This document shows positions 12,561 to 25,666 of a stretch of 64,000 nt of DNA, piece after piece. The notes below the pieces were generated by a model that saw only the letters and a list, made by a program, of their open reading frames with translations, ran no database searches and had not been told where the DNA came from. Source of the stretch: Phytoseiulus persimilis (lineage: Eukaryota > Arthropoda > Arachnida > Mesostigmata > Phytoseiidae); the NCBI GenBank assembly GCA_037576195.1, contig CM075101.1, positions 31,930,001 through 31,994,000 of the forward strand, given 5' to 3'. The position numbers were made by a program, and so were the translations under genes. Every line of letters starts with the position of its first letter. Position 1 is the first letter of the stretch.

Positions 12561-15500
12561 GTCCGTTCGTTCCTTCTCGTCTCTCGGCAGCTCCCCGACT
12601 CCTCCGGGACATTGTGTCACTGGGGTGTTTTCAATACGAAACGGCCGTGAATGTTACGGCGCAACATCGCCAACATTCGAGCTATTGGCAGACAGGCTCC
12701 GGGGCGCATTCACAGACGCGACACGCTCGCCGAAGCTCCTCCCTCGGATCCTCGCTGTTCCGGGGAGAACGGCCACTATTCGGAAGCGACATCCGTCTGA
12801 GTTCGGATATTTCAACGGTTATGTGCCTTCATATGACCTCCTATGCGAGGACTCTTCATTGAAAGTTAGTTAACGTATTCCGGATCACGGTAATCACGGA
12901 GCGCGTGTCACGAAGATCGATAGAGACGGGGTGGGAACGCTACGCCGGGCATGTGCCATTCGGGAGTCGTCCCCGCGCTGCATCAAGAATCCCTCCACAT
13001 GGACCTGTGTATTGCGCGGAGGGCGCTCGCTCCCTTCCGAAGAAAGAACTCGTCTCAGGCCAGGGTAAGGCCCAGGTCGAGGCAAAGGGAGGAAAGGAAT
13101 CGAAATGATTCCTTCTCATTGCCGTCGAGTATCTCGGGCGGTCGGACTGAGTCAACGTTCGGCCGACCGGACGAATCCGCCGAAAAGCTCATCGTCGACT
13201 GTCCAGCGGGAGCAACGATAGCTCGCCTCGCTGCCGGATATTAGCCTGATCCTTGGAGACCTCGCTGTTCGGGACTGCAGCTTCTAAATCTCATCGCCGC
13301 TCACCCGGAAACTTAGGAGAAAATTGTTGGAAAAAGAGAAGATTGCTCCGAGCTCGGGATTACGCCACGTGCTCCCCTTTGCGCGTTGCCGCCCTTCCTC
13401 CGATTGATTCAGCGGCGGAGGCGGTTTTAGTGTCTACCCGGACTCGGAGCGCTGCTATTCCTGGCTGCTGCTCCCGTTTTTCCAGCGGGGCTGCATTCGT
13501 TACGACGTCAAGCTGTCTGCGACGCTAGCCAAGTCCGGCATCCACGCCCGCTGTGCGCCACCTGAACCGAACTCATCGACCCAGAGGGCAGACCACACGT
13601 TCGGTTCAGCTCGCGGGGAAGCCGGCTCTAAACACGCCGGGCTGCTCTACATCTCCATACTAATAGGGCTGCTCACTCGGCCGGAAAGATTCTCCGGGCA
13701 TTTGAAAGCATTTCGTCTCCGTCGTTTTAGCCGTCGAATAGATCTTTCAGCGGGCGGGCGGGCGCACAGACGGACTGTAGGCAGTAGGAACTCTCTAGCC
13801 AGTGAACGAGCCAGCCCCTTTTTCCCCTAGTTTTTGAATGAAAGCTAGGTCGGGGGTGGGGAGCGGCCGAATGAATTGAGCGCGCAGTGTCTGTCTAGAT
13901 TCGTTCACTTTCGCTTTCTCTAACTCTCAACGTGCTCCTAATGGTCGACTCCCATTGCTCTTGTTTCATTTTGACCTCCGTCCATCTTTCAGTGTTCCCG
14001 GTCGCCGCGCCGGAGCAGAAGTTGCGCCGGCTTTCCGTCTATCCATTCATTCGTTCGTCAGCCAGCCAGCCGGCCATCTATTCTCAGGTCCTTCCCCGAA
14101 CAGTTATCCTCGGGCGGGACGAGGACAGTCATGCAAGCATGCGCTAACCCCTCTCAGGTCAATTGCACGTTACAGTGCGAAGAATCGCAGCATCACAGGG
14201 CCCTGACAGCCTTTTACCATTCGGTCCCGACGAGGTTCCGCTGTGACCAAATACAGTGTTTGCGAGAGAAAAGGCCAGGAAGCCCATCCGTGCTCAAGGA
14301 ACGACGGGATCACGTTCATGATCGGCTGCGTTCACAGCGACGCGTGCGGACGTTCCGACACCAACGTCAATGCTGGCGTCCGCGGATCATTTGAGTGTTG
14401 ATGTATTTCGGTCGAGCGGTGGGCTTGTGCGGCATTGTGTCATGATTCCTCCAGAGGAGCAGATGCACCGTACTTATGGAAGAGGAGCTCTCGTGGAAGG
14501 GGGCACAGCGGCCGAGGTCTCCTCATTTGTCGTCTGCTTCCGAAGAGGCAAAGTAACGCGAGGCGCAGATGTAATCATCTTATTAGGTACCGACTTCAGC
14601 AGACGAAAGGCTCTATGTGGCGTTACCGGTGTCCCTCAAAGAACAGAAGGCCGCAGAGCATCAATGGGACCCATTGCCAGAGGTTCCGTCCAATGGGAGA
14701 GATGCTTGGGCTTGTTGCTGCTAATTCATCCATCTAGGGAGGTCCAAGCCGACATCTGTATCGCTCTCATCGACAGACTGAATGCTCCGTCGGGGAGCTT
14801 CATGAGTGACGGTCGAGCGAGACTTTTTTTTAATCCCGTTCCATAAGTGATTCCCGCAGCTGGGATTCCTCTGCCGGATATGGAAATTAAAGGGCCCCAG
14901 GGACAACGTAACTGGAAGGCCCCCAGGCCATGTGGCGACAAGCGAATTATATTTATGGCCGATGACAACACTCCCTTACAAAGACTTCACGTTTGCAGAG
15001 CTGACTGTCGGGCCCACATAAACGCAAGCCAGTAGACAGACCCAGGGGTCCTCAACGTTGACAGCTATTCTCCCGACTCGAGAGACCCGAACGCCGAAGG
15101 AGTTAGCCGTGCTGTTCGGACTCCTATCTGTCCGGCCAACCAAGCAGCCAACCGATCGTCTATCCATCCGCTAACGAAGGAGCTCCTGTGCATAACTGCG
15201 GACCGGCCGACACGCGAGTCGTGCGACAGGACGGCAGTGCGCCAGGACGATGAGGAAAGTGGACAGGACACAAGTGAAATTAATGTGCTCGATACTCGTT
15301 CACAGATCTCTAGCTTCCTCCTGGCGTCTCACGGCCCTGGACCTTCGGGCGGTTCCGCCAGCCGAAGGCTGCTAGCGGACCGAGAAGAGATGGCCAATAA
15401 TTGTCAACAAAGGTACCAACTCCGCTCCGAAATGAGGCTCGGGGATCTCGGCCAGCAGACCGGCGACGACGACGAAGACGACCATGATGACGAATATGAC

Positions 15501-17256
15501 TCAGACGACGGTGACGGGAGAGTGCCACCGAGTCGAGCCGGTCCTGGATAATGTTCCCTCTCCTCACTCTCGACTTCTGAAACGATCCTCCTCTACCGAG
15601 GTCTGACCGAGGCTCTCCCATACGACTGCGTCTCCGAGCGAGTGCAGGAGGATGTATTTTCCGTGAACGTGTTGCTTGCATGAACCGTTTCCGCTGTTGT
15701 TGCCGACCCACTCCGTGTCATAATGAAAGCGGCAAGCCCCTCGGCCCGGTCTGCTTTTCTCTTCCCGACCCGTTCGCCCGACTGGCCACATCGACTGGAG
15801 TATACTCGATGGAAAGCCGAAGAGGAATCGCATATTGGAAGAAAGGAGCTCTTGTGTCACTTTGTGTGACTGACCGAGGGAGCCTGTGGAGAGACGCTGT
15901 GTCGTGCATCGCTCGGTGAGAACCCGGCCGGCCGGTGGTCCGGCGGCCCGCTCGGCCGGACCCGGGCCGTCGAGGGAGGAGGACGTCGAGCCGGAGGAAC
16001 GATGGGATGGAAGCGACCATGCGAGGACTCGAGCACATCGATGGACAGCCGAGCACGGCCGGCGTGTCTGCCTGCCAACCGGTCGAGGTAAAAACAATGC
16101 ACACGACGGACGGTCGATGCCAGTGTATTAGGAACGTCCTTTCGTGGGGCGAGCTCTGTGCACGGAGCGCACGGATTACGAACGAGTTCGAGTTAAGGCG
16201 ACGCTCTCCAGAGTTCTCAGTCCGAGATGTTCCCATCTTGCTCTTCGAGAAAGAGGAGCTCGCGGACGACTTGTTGGGCAAACCATTGACCAACAATATG
16301 GATCTAGCGTCAGACTTGGTCCCAGAACACTACCCGTAGGAGGGTGAGGCGGTGTTCGCAATAAACCGAAAAATCCCTGTCGAACTTCGGAGAACGTTCC
16401 TCCCGGTTTGCAGCTGGGCACGGTTCTGAGACCACATGCTCAATACTCCATGTCTGAGCCCCGGGGTGGACCGAGAGTTTCTCTCCATCCTAACGCTGAA
16501 CGCATCGGGAAGAAACTCCGGCCGGTGTTCGATCGGCTCCGGAGTCTGACTTATTATCATTCAGTGCATTATGAAAGACACAGATAAGGTGTTTGAACGC
16601 CGAGACGCTCGATCGCTTCGACAGCGTCAGTGAGGGTGAAGCAACGGGTGGAGAAGTCGGATGAACGTATTTCTCCCGCGCGCGAGAGATAGCAGAGTTA
16701 GGGTGAGTGAGGCTGAGGGATGCACCGCGGGGTCGAGGAAAAGGGAAAGGGAAGAAACTCCGGGGGCGAACTGGCGGGCCGGCAAGCCGACAGGCATTGG
16801 GCCTGCAGAGCCGCCTCGTCGTTGTCGTCGTCATCAACGTCTTCGCCGTCGTCAAAAGCCGTCCATGACGAACAACTTCGCCGACGGCGAAACGACAGCG
16901 AAAAAAAATCCTCTCGCTTTACGGCATCAAACTAACTCGCCCGCGCGGACTCTAGCCGGAGCCCCCGCGCTGGTTCGCAGCGACTTTCACCCCTTTCAAA
17001 CGCACGCTCCACACTCCGTTGTTCTCCCCTTTGAACCCTTCCCTGGGCGCGCGACGCTTCACGCCGAATTCTCTCGGCTACAATAGCGCTAACAACCCGT
17101 TGATTTGATAGATTTCCGCTTTTTCACAAAGTTCGAAGGAAATTTTGATCGCTCCGCCCTCGTCCACGCCTTCATTCAAAGAAGGGCTAATTAGAGTTTT
17201 GGACGATTTTTCGGTGTTCTCCCGCCGGAAGACAAAAGACGATCGGAGCGGGAGCT
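12561..17256. other. No gene recognised
   Basis: No supported gene. Frames such as the plus-strand one at 14370-14846 have no recognisable domain and no splice-site context. A stretch near 15460-15530 would encode an Asp-rich run but has no recognised flanking protein. Nothing else stands out. Confidence 0.45.
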
Positions 17257-17284
17257 GACCCGGCGCGCTCGCGCGCGCCGGGTC
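17257..17284. repeat. Perfect 12-bp-arm hairpin
   Basis: GACCCGGCGCGC, a 4-base loop TCGC, then the exact complement GCGCGCCGGGTC. A perfect 28-bp stem-loop of this kind is rare by chance even in GC-rich DNA. It lies in no recognised gene and is not followed by a T run, so it is not a terminator. Role unknown. Confidence 0.85.
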
Positions 17285-19540
17285 GATTCGATCGGATTCG
17301 ACTTCGCAGAGGACAAACCGCCAACAACTCGATATTTTGAGAGGGAAGAGCTTCCACGAAGACGAAAACGCTCGGCAGGGAGCGGAGAAGGGAATGCGCG
17401 GAATCTGGGGATGAGAACTGACGCAACCGAGATCGATCGCAACAATCCCGGCTCGAATCGGGGTCAGCTTGACCACCTTGACTCCCTCCCCTCCGAGCTG
17501 GATCGCACCTAGAATGCCGCCTAGAATGATCGAGATCTCCCAGCTTCGGCCTGTCGAACGAAAAGTGGAGACGTTCACAGATTCGGTTGTTTCAAGATCG
17601 ACTCGATTGATCGGTGGACTATCGAGAGCGCGGTCGGAGAGGCTAATCGGTGGACTGGCTCTCGTTGGGTCGCCTGCGCGATCAATCGTTTCGAAACCTT
17701 TGTCGAGCTCATTGCCGAATCACTCATTGATCCGAACGTCCGCCCCGACCGCTCGCAATCGGAACCTGTGCAAATACCCCGCGTCGATAGGCTTCTCTCT
17801 ATCTGAGCCAGCGGGCCTGAATGTATTCTCAAACCGCGTAGTTGCCTCAACGTCGACGCATCTCGTTGTCGGCGCCGCCGTCACCGAGGGACCGACTCTT
17901 TTTAGCTCAGTGTTGACACAGTTTGTGGAAATGAAGAATTTTCGAGAAACTCGCCGACACCCGCAGCGGCACGGAGACGAGCGTCGTGGTCATCGCCGGC
18001 GAGATCGACGTCACTTCGGAATTCCGAGCGAGCTGTCGCAAACAGGCGCAAATCGTCGCGGATTCGGGAGAAATTCGAAAATGATTGAATTAGAAGCTGA
18101 ATAAAGACGCTTGTGAACACACCATTAGGATAATTGGCTGAGCCGCGCGACCCTCGTCGCTGCTGGATTTGCTCAAACGGCGCGCCGAATCGAGAACTGT
18201 TACCTTGCAGTAGGGACGACGACCGTGAACCAAGGTCTCGACCGTCCTGAACGATATGGAATCGGATCGCTCGGCTCAGATCACCGTCGCTATCCACTCT
18301 GAGTTAGTGGGGGGTTCAAACCCACCGAAGTTCGTGGGCTCTTCAGGAACGCGATACCGTGGTCCGACAGGATCGTCTCCGAGCGATACCTTCGCCCGCG
18401 TCGGTCCCGAAAGGGTTGGCATCTCGCAGAAATTAGTTTTCGGGAGCGGAACTCGAAAGGGAGCGGCGATCAAAACTAGAGATCTCGTTCCGTCGGCGTC
18501 GTAAGGAACATGAAGTGACGTAGAGCAGCGGCCGAGACGATCGAACAGCTCAGCGGATGCCGCGTTCGAATCATGGCTGGGACGGACGCTTGTCGTACGC
18601 AACTTGTAGCTTACCCGAACTCTGGCACATTGAGCCAAACACATGCGGCTTCGATAGTCCAGCTGATTTCGATCGGTGCAGGGTTGTGGCTTCGTCGTCC
18701 GATAAGCGACGAAGTTATGCTGCGACGCTGCTCCCGCGGAATTCGCGGCACCGAACTCCATGCTATGGAATACAGGGTTCGTTTCACAGCACACGTTCCG
18801 ACATTCCACCCTTAGAAACACAACAAGCACAATCAGACGAACTGTCACTGCTGCGCGTAGCTCGCTCAACGTAAACAATGGTACAGGCAAACCGTCAGCG
18901 AGAGTTTGGTCTACGGCCGTCGAACGCTGTGGCCGTCGAATCCCGGAATCCACAGTAGAACGGATCAGTGTCCAAGACGATCGAAACAGCAGCCACCGAC
19001 AACGCTCATGCGTATAGAGCTTCTAGGCACCGTGCACCACTAGCGCCATGTAGCTCGGTGTCAGCTGATCGAGCAGCTGACTGTCTCCTTGCCTGTATGA
19101 TGACGGTCCGAGAGTCGGTCTATCTGTCGCTCGGTCTGCCTGTCCGTCGGCCTTTTCGACTAGCTGGCGGATCAGGCAGTCTTACGCCGACTAATGCTAA
19201 TGCTCCGAACTGCTCGCTTTCGCTGTCGTGTTGTAGGTGGCGGCGGCGGCAATGAATTGCGGCGAGCATTGGGCGGCGGCGACGACAGCGGCGGGGGGGC
19301 GCCCGCCACTCGTTCAAGACAAACAGGTAAACGACGAGCGAGAGAACGGGCGAATGAAATGACGAAGGCCTGCTTTGCCGTTCTCAGATTCGCTCGCCTC
19401 GTTCGCCAGCCGCTCGGCTGCTGACTGACTTACTGACTGAGTGGCCTAGTGGTGATGCAAGCGGGCCGGCCGGGCTGGCAGGCCAGCTGGCGAGCGAGCG
19501 CTGCTACTCTATTCAGTGGCTCTTCGGGGCGATCTCTCAA

Positions 19541-19551
19541 TTAATTTGCAT
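19541..19551 (+). promoter_or_regulatory. Octamer/homeodomain-like composite site (candidate)
   Basis: TTAATTTGCAT is a perfect reverse-oriented POU octamer (ATGCAAAT) overlapped by a TAAT core, inside a short AT-rich island. Single octamers occur by chance in 64 kb (others at 11474 and near 23797), so this is only a candidate binding site. Confidence 0.2.
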
Positions 19552-20963
19552 CAATAAACTGGTTCGGTCGGAAGATAGTTCCGCGGACAGACAGTCGGTT
19601 AATCGAGCCTCTGTTCAGGGATTCAGGGCTACGCGCAGGTTGCTCCGAAACGTCTGTTTCTCCGCTTCAGGTCCGCGAGGGCGCAGTAGGCCCTTGGCTA
19701 GGTGCGGTGATGCGGGTTGGCGACGTCGTCGGCCCGCTCCTTTTCTGTTCGTTGTCTTCGAGCGCACGGCGGGAAGCTGGCGGGCATCCGAGCGAACGGC
19801 AAGGCTGCGGGCAGGTATCCGCCGACTGTAAGCGACACATTGTTGGATGACTGGCCGCTGGTTGACTTGAAGTCAGAAGTCGCCAGCACCGACCGATCGC
19901 GGCCTGCCTGCCGGGCGCTTCCCTCGGAGAGCGTGGAGTAACTCGACTCGGTTGGTGGAACCTTTACAGGCAGATATGCGCTGCTCAACTCCGAGTCGCT
20001 ATTCAGCCTGATTTCGCCCTGTGAGCAGAACGTCGATACCATCTCTGCCGGGCCGCCGACCGGCGTGTGAGCGAGTCCATAGGCAACGAAAGCAATTAAT
20101 TGGGCTGCGAGTGGTTTCGGTTGTGCTGGCCACCGCCGTCTGACGTGATGAATGCAATCTCGAATGCTCTCTGAATTGACAGGGTGGTGCTGCATGCCTT
20201 GTTCGGTGGTCGGCTCGTTGGGGGGCGGTTGCCCGGCCAGCCGCTGAAGGAGCTTAATTTGGCTGAATATTCATCACTTACTGGAGATTTCTTTCCTTTC
20301 TGCCCGCTGGCTGAACCAAAGGATCCATCGGCGGCCAGTCATGAATGGGAGACCTTGATGAGAGGAGCGCACTTTCGTTCTGGGTGTACTAAAATAACGA
20401 ATTAGGAACCAATGCGCGCCGTCTGGCAAGACCAACTCCATTTCCATACCGTCATGGAATCGGACCGAGCGCTGCGGCTCGCCAGCTCATCCCCATATGG
20501 ATTCCCCGCTGGTACCAGTCGGCTTCGAACGAAAATCGGATAGGTCCAATCATCGTGGTTTCACTTTTCCTCTCAATCGAAGACTCGCGCGTACGGTCAT
20601 CCGCTCCGCGAGTGACCCGCAACGCCGGTCCGTCGCTCTGTGTTTTGAGCGTCTTCCGATCTTAGCGGGTCGTGATCGATCGCTTGGAAGCGCTATCTGG
20701 CCGCTCTCGCAGTGATTCAAAGTAATCAAAAGCAACTATCAGCTTGATCCGCGACGCAATCTGAGCGCATCATCTCCGAGACAATTCTATTGAGAATCTC
20801 TCCTTCCGTGCCTGAGCGTCGAGGACTCGACGCGGAACTGCGCCGACGACCTGACGCGAGTTCTGCGACCCGCTCCGACTCACGTTTCGCTCTGAAGATC
20901 CGGAATCCAAACCGGGTATCCTGGGCTGTGGACTCCGTTCGATGAGATTTGTGCACAGCCTCA

Positions 20964-20990
20964 CTCACACACAAACACACACACACGCGC
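20964..20990. repeat. (CA)n imperfect microsatellite
   Basis: CA-rich run with two interruptions, ending in CGCGCACC. Confidence 0.8.
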
Positions 20991-23900
20991 ACCAGGGATC
21001 AGCGAGCGAGCGAGCCAGCGAACTAACGAACACACCTCGAACACGGAGCAGACACGGAGAGAAAGTGTCGTTCGCCGACCACTGGCTGACACAGTGCTCA
21101 GCCCGTTAGGGTTCAAACTCTGCAGAGCAATAGACAACCCGGCGGGCGGGCGGACTGGTGGCGAAGCTCTAGGTAGAGAGTTTCCCTGTCTGTAGGGCAG
21201 CCGGGCCGGCCGTCGGTCTGTTGGTCGTCCAATCTCGAGCTTTCAGGCGCAGATTGCTTGTATGGCACAACTCGCTCAGTCAGCTGAGAGAGCGACGAAC
21301 CAAACAACGTTTCGGCCAGACAGCAGCAGGCGGCAGGAAGCTTCGCGCGCGGTCGAAACAGTGACCCACAACAACCCTTGCAGTGGATTCCTGCTTCCAG
21401 CCAGTTAAAAATGGATGATGCCGTCTGTGTCGTCAGCCAAGAGAAGTCCGCCGCTGACTGTGTTTTATTGATCAGGAGAAGCTTATTCTCCTCTTCTCCA
21501 GCTATCCTCCTCCGTTTGCCTGAGCAGTTCCTTTTTGTCGGCGGGGCTCGTCGTCGCTGTGTCCTCCTTCACCGCTCAACCGTTCTCCTCCCGTCGTCCT
21601 GTTCTCCTCCTTCGGTTTCGGCTCCATGTTTTTTCTTCCGTCGGTGATCTCCTTCTGTCCCGATCGTATGCCAGCCTTTGATGCTGCGGCCGGGATCTTC
21701 TTCGCTTCCTATCCTGTGGTCGTACATTGTCATGATGATTGTCTTTATACCCATCAGCATCATCATTCTGATTGTTTATCGACGCGCGGACGAAGCCAAC
21801 AACCCCCAGCAGGATTTCTGAATTTTGCGGGCAGCCAGGCATCACAGGATTTCGCAAGTCCTCGAGGGTGGTGATCCGTCCTCCTGCAGCGAGGAGAACG
21901 CGACCAAGAGAAGCGAGACGATGGAGGACGCTGGACCCCTGTCGAAGGATCCTGGCTTATTTATAGACGGTCGGGTCCAGATCGAGATACTTCCGCGATA
22001 AAACAACAATCAACCTCGAGGCACGAGAGTTAATGATAATGCTCGTTCGGGTGGATTAATTTCTCCTTCTTAGGTTGTGTCCTTGTCGAGGCAGCCGCCG
22101 CCGTCTAATTTGAGCCCAGCAAGCTTAAGAGAAATTATTAACGCAGACATTCGAATGAGAGCGAGCGAGCGAGCGAGGGTATGGGAGCTACGCGTCCTCG
22201 CCGCTCGCTGGAAGGAAACGAGAATCATAAATCATGGCTGGCATGAATTTTTCACTAAACACTGCAACAGTTTAGCAGGAAGTACGACGACGGGAGAGCG
22301 GCAACCCGAGTCCCACTGCACGTGACAGGGACCCTAAGGAGTCCTGCGGGACGGACGACTCGATTCCGCGCTTCTTCCTCTCTCTTCCGATAGACTGAAG
22401 ACATCGGACCGGGACGCTGCCCGCAGAGCCGCCAGCATTCCCTCCGGTCGGTCAGGATGCCCACAAGCGCACTTTATCACCCGACCTTTCTTCATGTTCC
22501 AGAAGCCGGAGAGAGAGCGTTGAATTCCTGTTTCCCAGAAGCATCGCCTCCCTTCTTGAGACGCGGGGAAGGAGAGCGGGAGGACTTGTGGGTTCTTTAT
22601 CCGGCTCCTCTTCCGAATCGGGAGAAACCCGGAGCATCGACCTGTTCCCACGCGGCTTACTTTTCCCCGCGCAGTCGGAGAGATTCAGATTGAGAACCGG
22701 GATGTCTGCTTTCTCTCGAAGCCGTGTTTCAGGACTCGCAGTTCTGGAGAAATATTCTGCTGCCTCTTCTCCGATTCGCTTCCGCTGCTTCCGATCGAAA
22801 CGTGACTCCGCAACACGTGCGCGTGTCGTGAAAGGATCTCGTACAGCGAGAGCTTGATTAGTGGAGGTGCATGCGCACGTCACAGGGAAGAGAGACTCTG
22901 TTGCCTCTCGGCACTTGATATCGATACTTTCATACAGTCCGGACGCCGCGAACCGACGAGCCAAACGATCGGTTGACGATTCCCAACGCTTCGGAGTTGA
23001 GCTTCCACCGATTAATGGCACTGAAAGACGCTCGCGCTCGATCCCCTCTCGCGTGGAGAAACGGGGCGATGTCGCGAAACCCTAACCAGCCCAAGGACGC
23101 GCGGAAGCCGAGCTGCTGATCGCCGAAACAGAACAATGGTTCAAGTGCAAGCCGAGTCATTGGTTCTGAGCCACTCGTGCTCAGGCTGCGTGTCCCGCTT
23201 CCAAGGCCGTGAGCGGCCGCGTGGGTACCGCTTCGACCTACAGAAGCTCGCCGCGCGTCCGCTTCACTGACTGTTCGGGGAGTTCTTATTTGACGCAGGG
23301 TTCCCGCTTCATGGGAGAACTGCGCCGCCGCTGCTTCACAGCAAGGACGATCCAGTTAGCGAGTCTGCCTTCCACAGCAGACTCTTTCGACTGTCGATTC
23401 GCACGCAATACACACGACAATACTCGTCATGATGCTCCAAAGTTACCGTGGCCGACCGCGACAAACGTAATAAGCTCGACATTGTTGCCTCCTGTCGGAG
23501 CCGCTTCTGCTGCCATCGCCGGAATGAAACCGGCGCCCGCTGCATTAGGCGGAATACCAGAGGTCCGGACAACGACGGCGTCGATGACGGCGACAGGAAT
23601 ACAAGAGGGAGGCACGATGAGGACTACTATATGAACGAGGAACTGGGTCCAACACATTGCGGAACATCTATGCAAACAGAGAGGCACTGGCGACGATGTC
23701 GTGATGAGGCTGTTTCCCGTCTCGGCCTCAACCATCAACTCGGTCGGTGTTTCAGATCCGTACACAACTTCCGTTGCACGCTGTAGCGAACATCTATGCA
23801 AATATCACAGGCGAGCCCGCGGAGCTCGCTCGGAATGTTTTTGGACTTTCCATGCCCACTGCCGCTCTCGGAGACCCCCGGCGTTTCTTTGAACGCTCCC

Positions 23901-25499
23901 TCACTCGGGAACTCCGAAGGGTTCGCTGGGACTATGGAACAGCATTCCTAGACATCGAGTGAAGGAGTCAGGACGGATCACCCTCGACGCACTCTCCGCT
24001 CCGCATACAGTTAACCGAAGCGCAGCCTCTGCTCAGTCCGGAAACGGAGATTCGACCCAACCGGAGCCGAAAACATCCTGCATTGTCCGACGGAATGAGG
24101 ACGTTCCGCGCGTCTTCGTAGTCCCCGGAACGCGCGCATGTCGTCGACGCATCGTTGACACTGATGACAGGTCGAATCGAGAGCTCCTCCTGATGAGAGA
24201 AGAACTCATAATTTCGAATTAATCTCCCGTTTTGCAGCCCGCGTGCTCACCGGGCCGCGCAGATCCGCCTTCGTGCACGCGCATGCAGCTTGGGAAAACG
24301 GGCGGCCGGTCGTTCGGACAGCCGTGCGAGCGGTCTCGCTGCACGTCTGCCTTCAACAATTCCAAGTACAAAGTTTATGGACTGGAAAGTCTCCTGCCCA
24401 GTAACCCTCTCTCGAGTCGCCGTCTCTAGACAGTCTTGGTCGGAGGCGTCGACGGCTCCTAATTCCTCTCAACGGAGGTTGTATGCGTTGAACTGAATTC
24501 CTTTTCGTGGAATGCACGGTTGAGCAAGGAATCATAAGGACGATGGCTGAGAGTCCCCTCACTAGATCTCTTCTTTTTCCAGAACACTGTTCTGCGATAC
24601 AAAAAGCTTCCAAGCGATCATACGCCGAGGTTCGGACAGATTCAGCTCTAGGGAGCCATCCCGTAACATACGACTGTCGAGAGGTGGAAATCGAAGAAAT
24701 TCACTGCGATCCAAACCGAAATGTTCTCCGTATTGAGATTCCGAGTCTTCCTCCAGGAGCGGCGGGCGCCACTCTTCTGCCCGTTCCTCGTGCGGACTCA
24801 CCTGGAAGGAGTGGAAGTTATTCCTCGATTCCGACTCGTTTGGCTGCCGAGGGCACGGAATCGTCGGCGAATTTTCCCTGCGGTTCGAATCGTTTCCCCG
24901 TCGCTGGAGGAGCTCGCCTGCTCACAGGGCTGGTGGGCAGGAGGTAGGACACTGATGCCAAGCCATTGTCAAGGGTATTGGCGAAAGCGTAGCTAATGAC
25001 ACGGCCTCGGTGGAAGCCGACGCGGCCGACCAGCAAGCCGAGGTGTCAGCCTTTTGCCCAGGAAGACGACCGACCGACCAATAACTAAGATGGGATCAAG
25101 CCACGTAAATGGAACACACACCGCTGCCGCATCAGGGTTCGCCGCCTTCGACACCGCCGTAAATGACCAATTCCTTTTTTTCTAGGAGCGATCGCTATGC
25201 AGCTATACAGCCAGGTGAAGTCTGCAGGGCAATTATCCTCCACAGGCGATATTGCACGTCGTGCAATGACGGCGACGCTGGACACGCTGACCGTTCCTAA
25301 CGGTCCGCTTCCGAATCGGTTCGTATCCTGGACCGCACGCAGCTCGCTCCTAGGGTAGCTCTCTCCCTGTCGGCGAGCAGCTAATCTAGCAGACGATGCC
25401 GCCCCTCTGTTTTCGGCTGAACCTCTCAGCCAGCCCTCAGGAGTGTCCCGGATTCACCTTTCGGTATTGCTTCAGTAACACTCCCTATCGCCTCGCAAA

Positions 25500-25666
25500 T
25501 CCCATTGCGGGCGGTGGGCTTGGGTCTTAAGATGGTTCAGATTTAATTCTGATATAAATTAAATCCTCTTTTTACCACATAAGAAATTTGTTGTCCCGGC
25601 CGGGGATCGAACCCGCGATTGCTAGCTTAGCGTGGCACCCAAGGCGTTGGTTTATGCCACACGGCC
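25500..25666 (-). mobile_element. tRNA-derived SINE-like element
   Basis: Read on the minus strand, 25666-25594 is a 73-base tRNA-like head. It starts GGCCGTGTGGCATAA (A-box-like) and contains GGTTCGATCCCC, a perfect match to the RNA polymerase III B-box consensus GGTTCRANNCC, then CGGCCGGGA. The acceptor ends do not pair (GGCCGTG against the 3' CCGGGA region), so it is not a functional tRNA. An AT-rich tail with TTTAATTTATATCAG-type sequence follows downstream. This is the usual build of a SINE: tRNA-like promoter plus unrelated AT-rich body. The left boundary is a guess because no target duplication was identified. A decayed tRNA pseudogene is the alternative. Confidence 0.6.

Larger units (their letters stand above)
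17285..25490. other. No gene recognised; scattered AT-rich islands
   Basis: No supported gene. Candidate regulatory patches are more AT-rich than their surroundings: 19530-19560, which contains AATTAATTTGCAT (octamer next to a homeodomain-type TAAT word); 20088-20100; and 22010-22160, with repeated TTAAT/ATTA words. A 15-bp exact direct repeat (GAACATCTATGCAAA at 23662-23676 and 23788-23802) sits 126 bp apart. These are suggestive only; no conservation data are available. Confidence 0.45.

Noticed and set aside
15460-15530. Asp/Glu-rich stretch that could be an acidic domain
   Set aside because: It comes from a GAC/GAT-rich simple-sequence patch and has no coding context on either side.
18309-18332. 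tRNA-like sequence GGGGTTCAAACCCACC
   Set aside because: It contains a B-box-like core, but there is no matching A-box, D-arm or acceptor pairing at tRNA distances.
23427-23801. Minus-strand 124-codon frame with hydrophobic stretch
   Set aside because: Overlaps equally open frames in other phases and has no recognisable family; the hydrophobic run alone is not enough.
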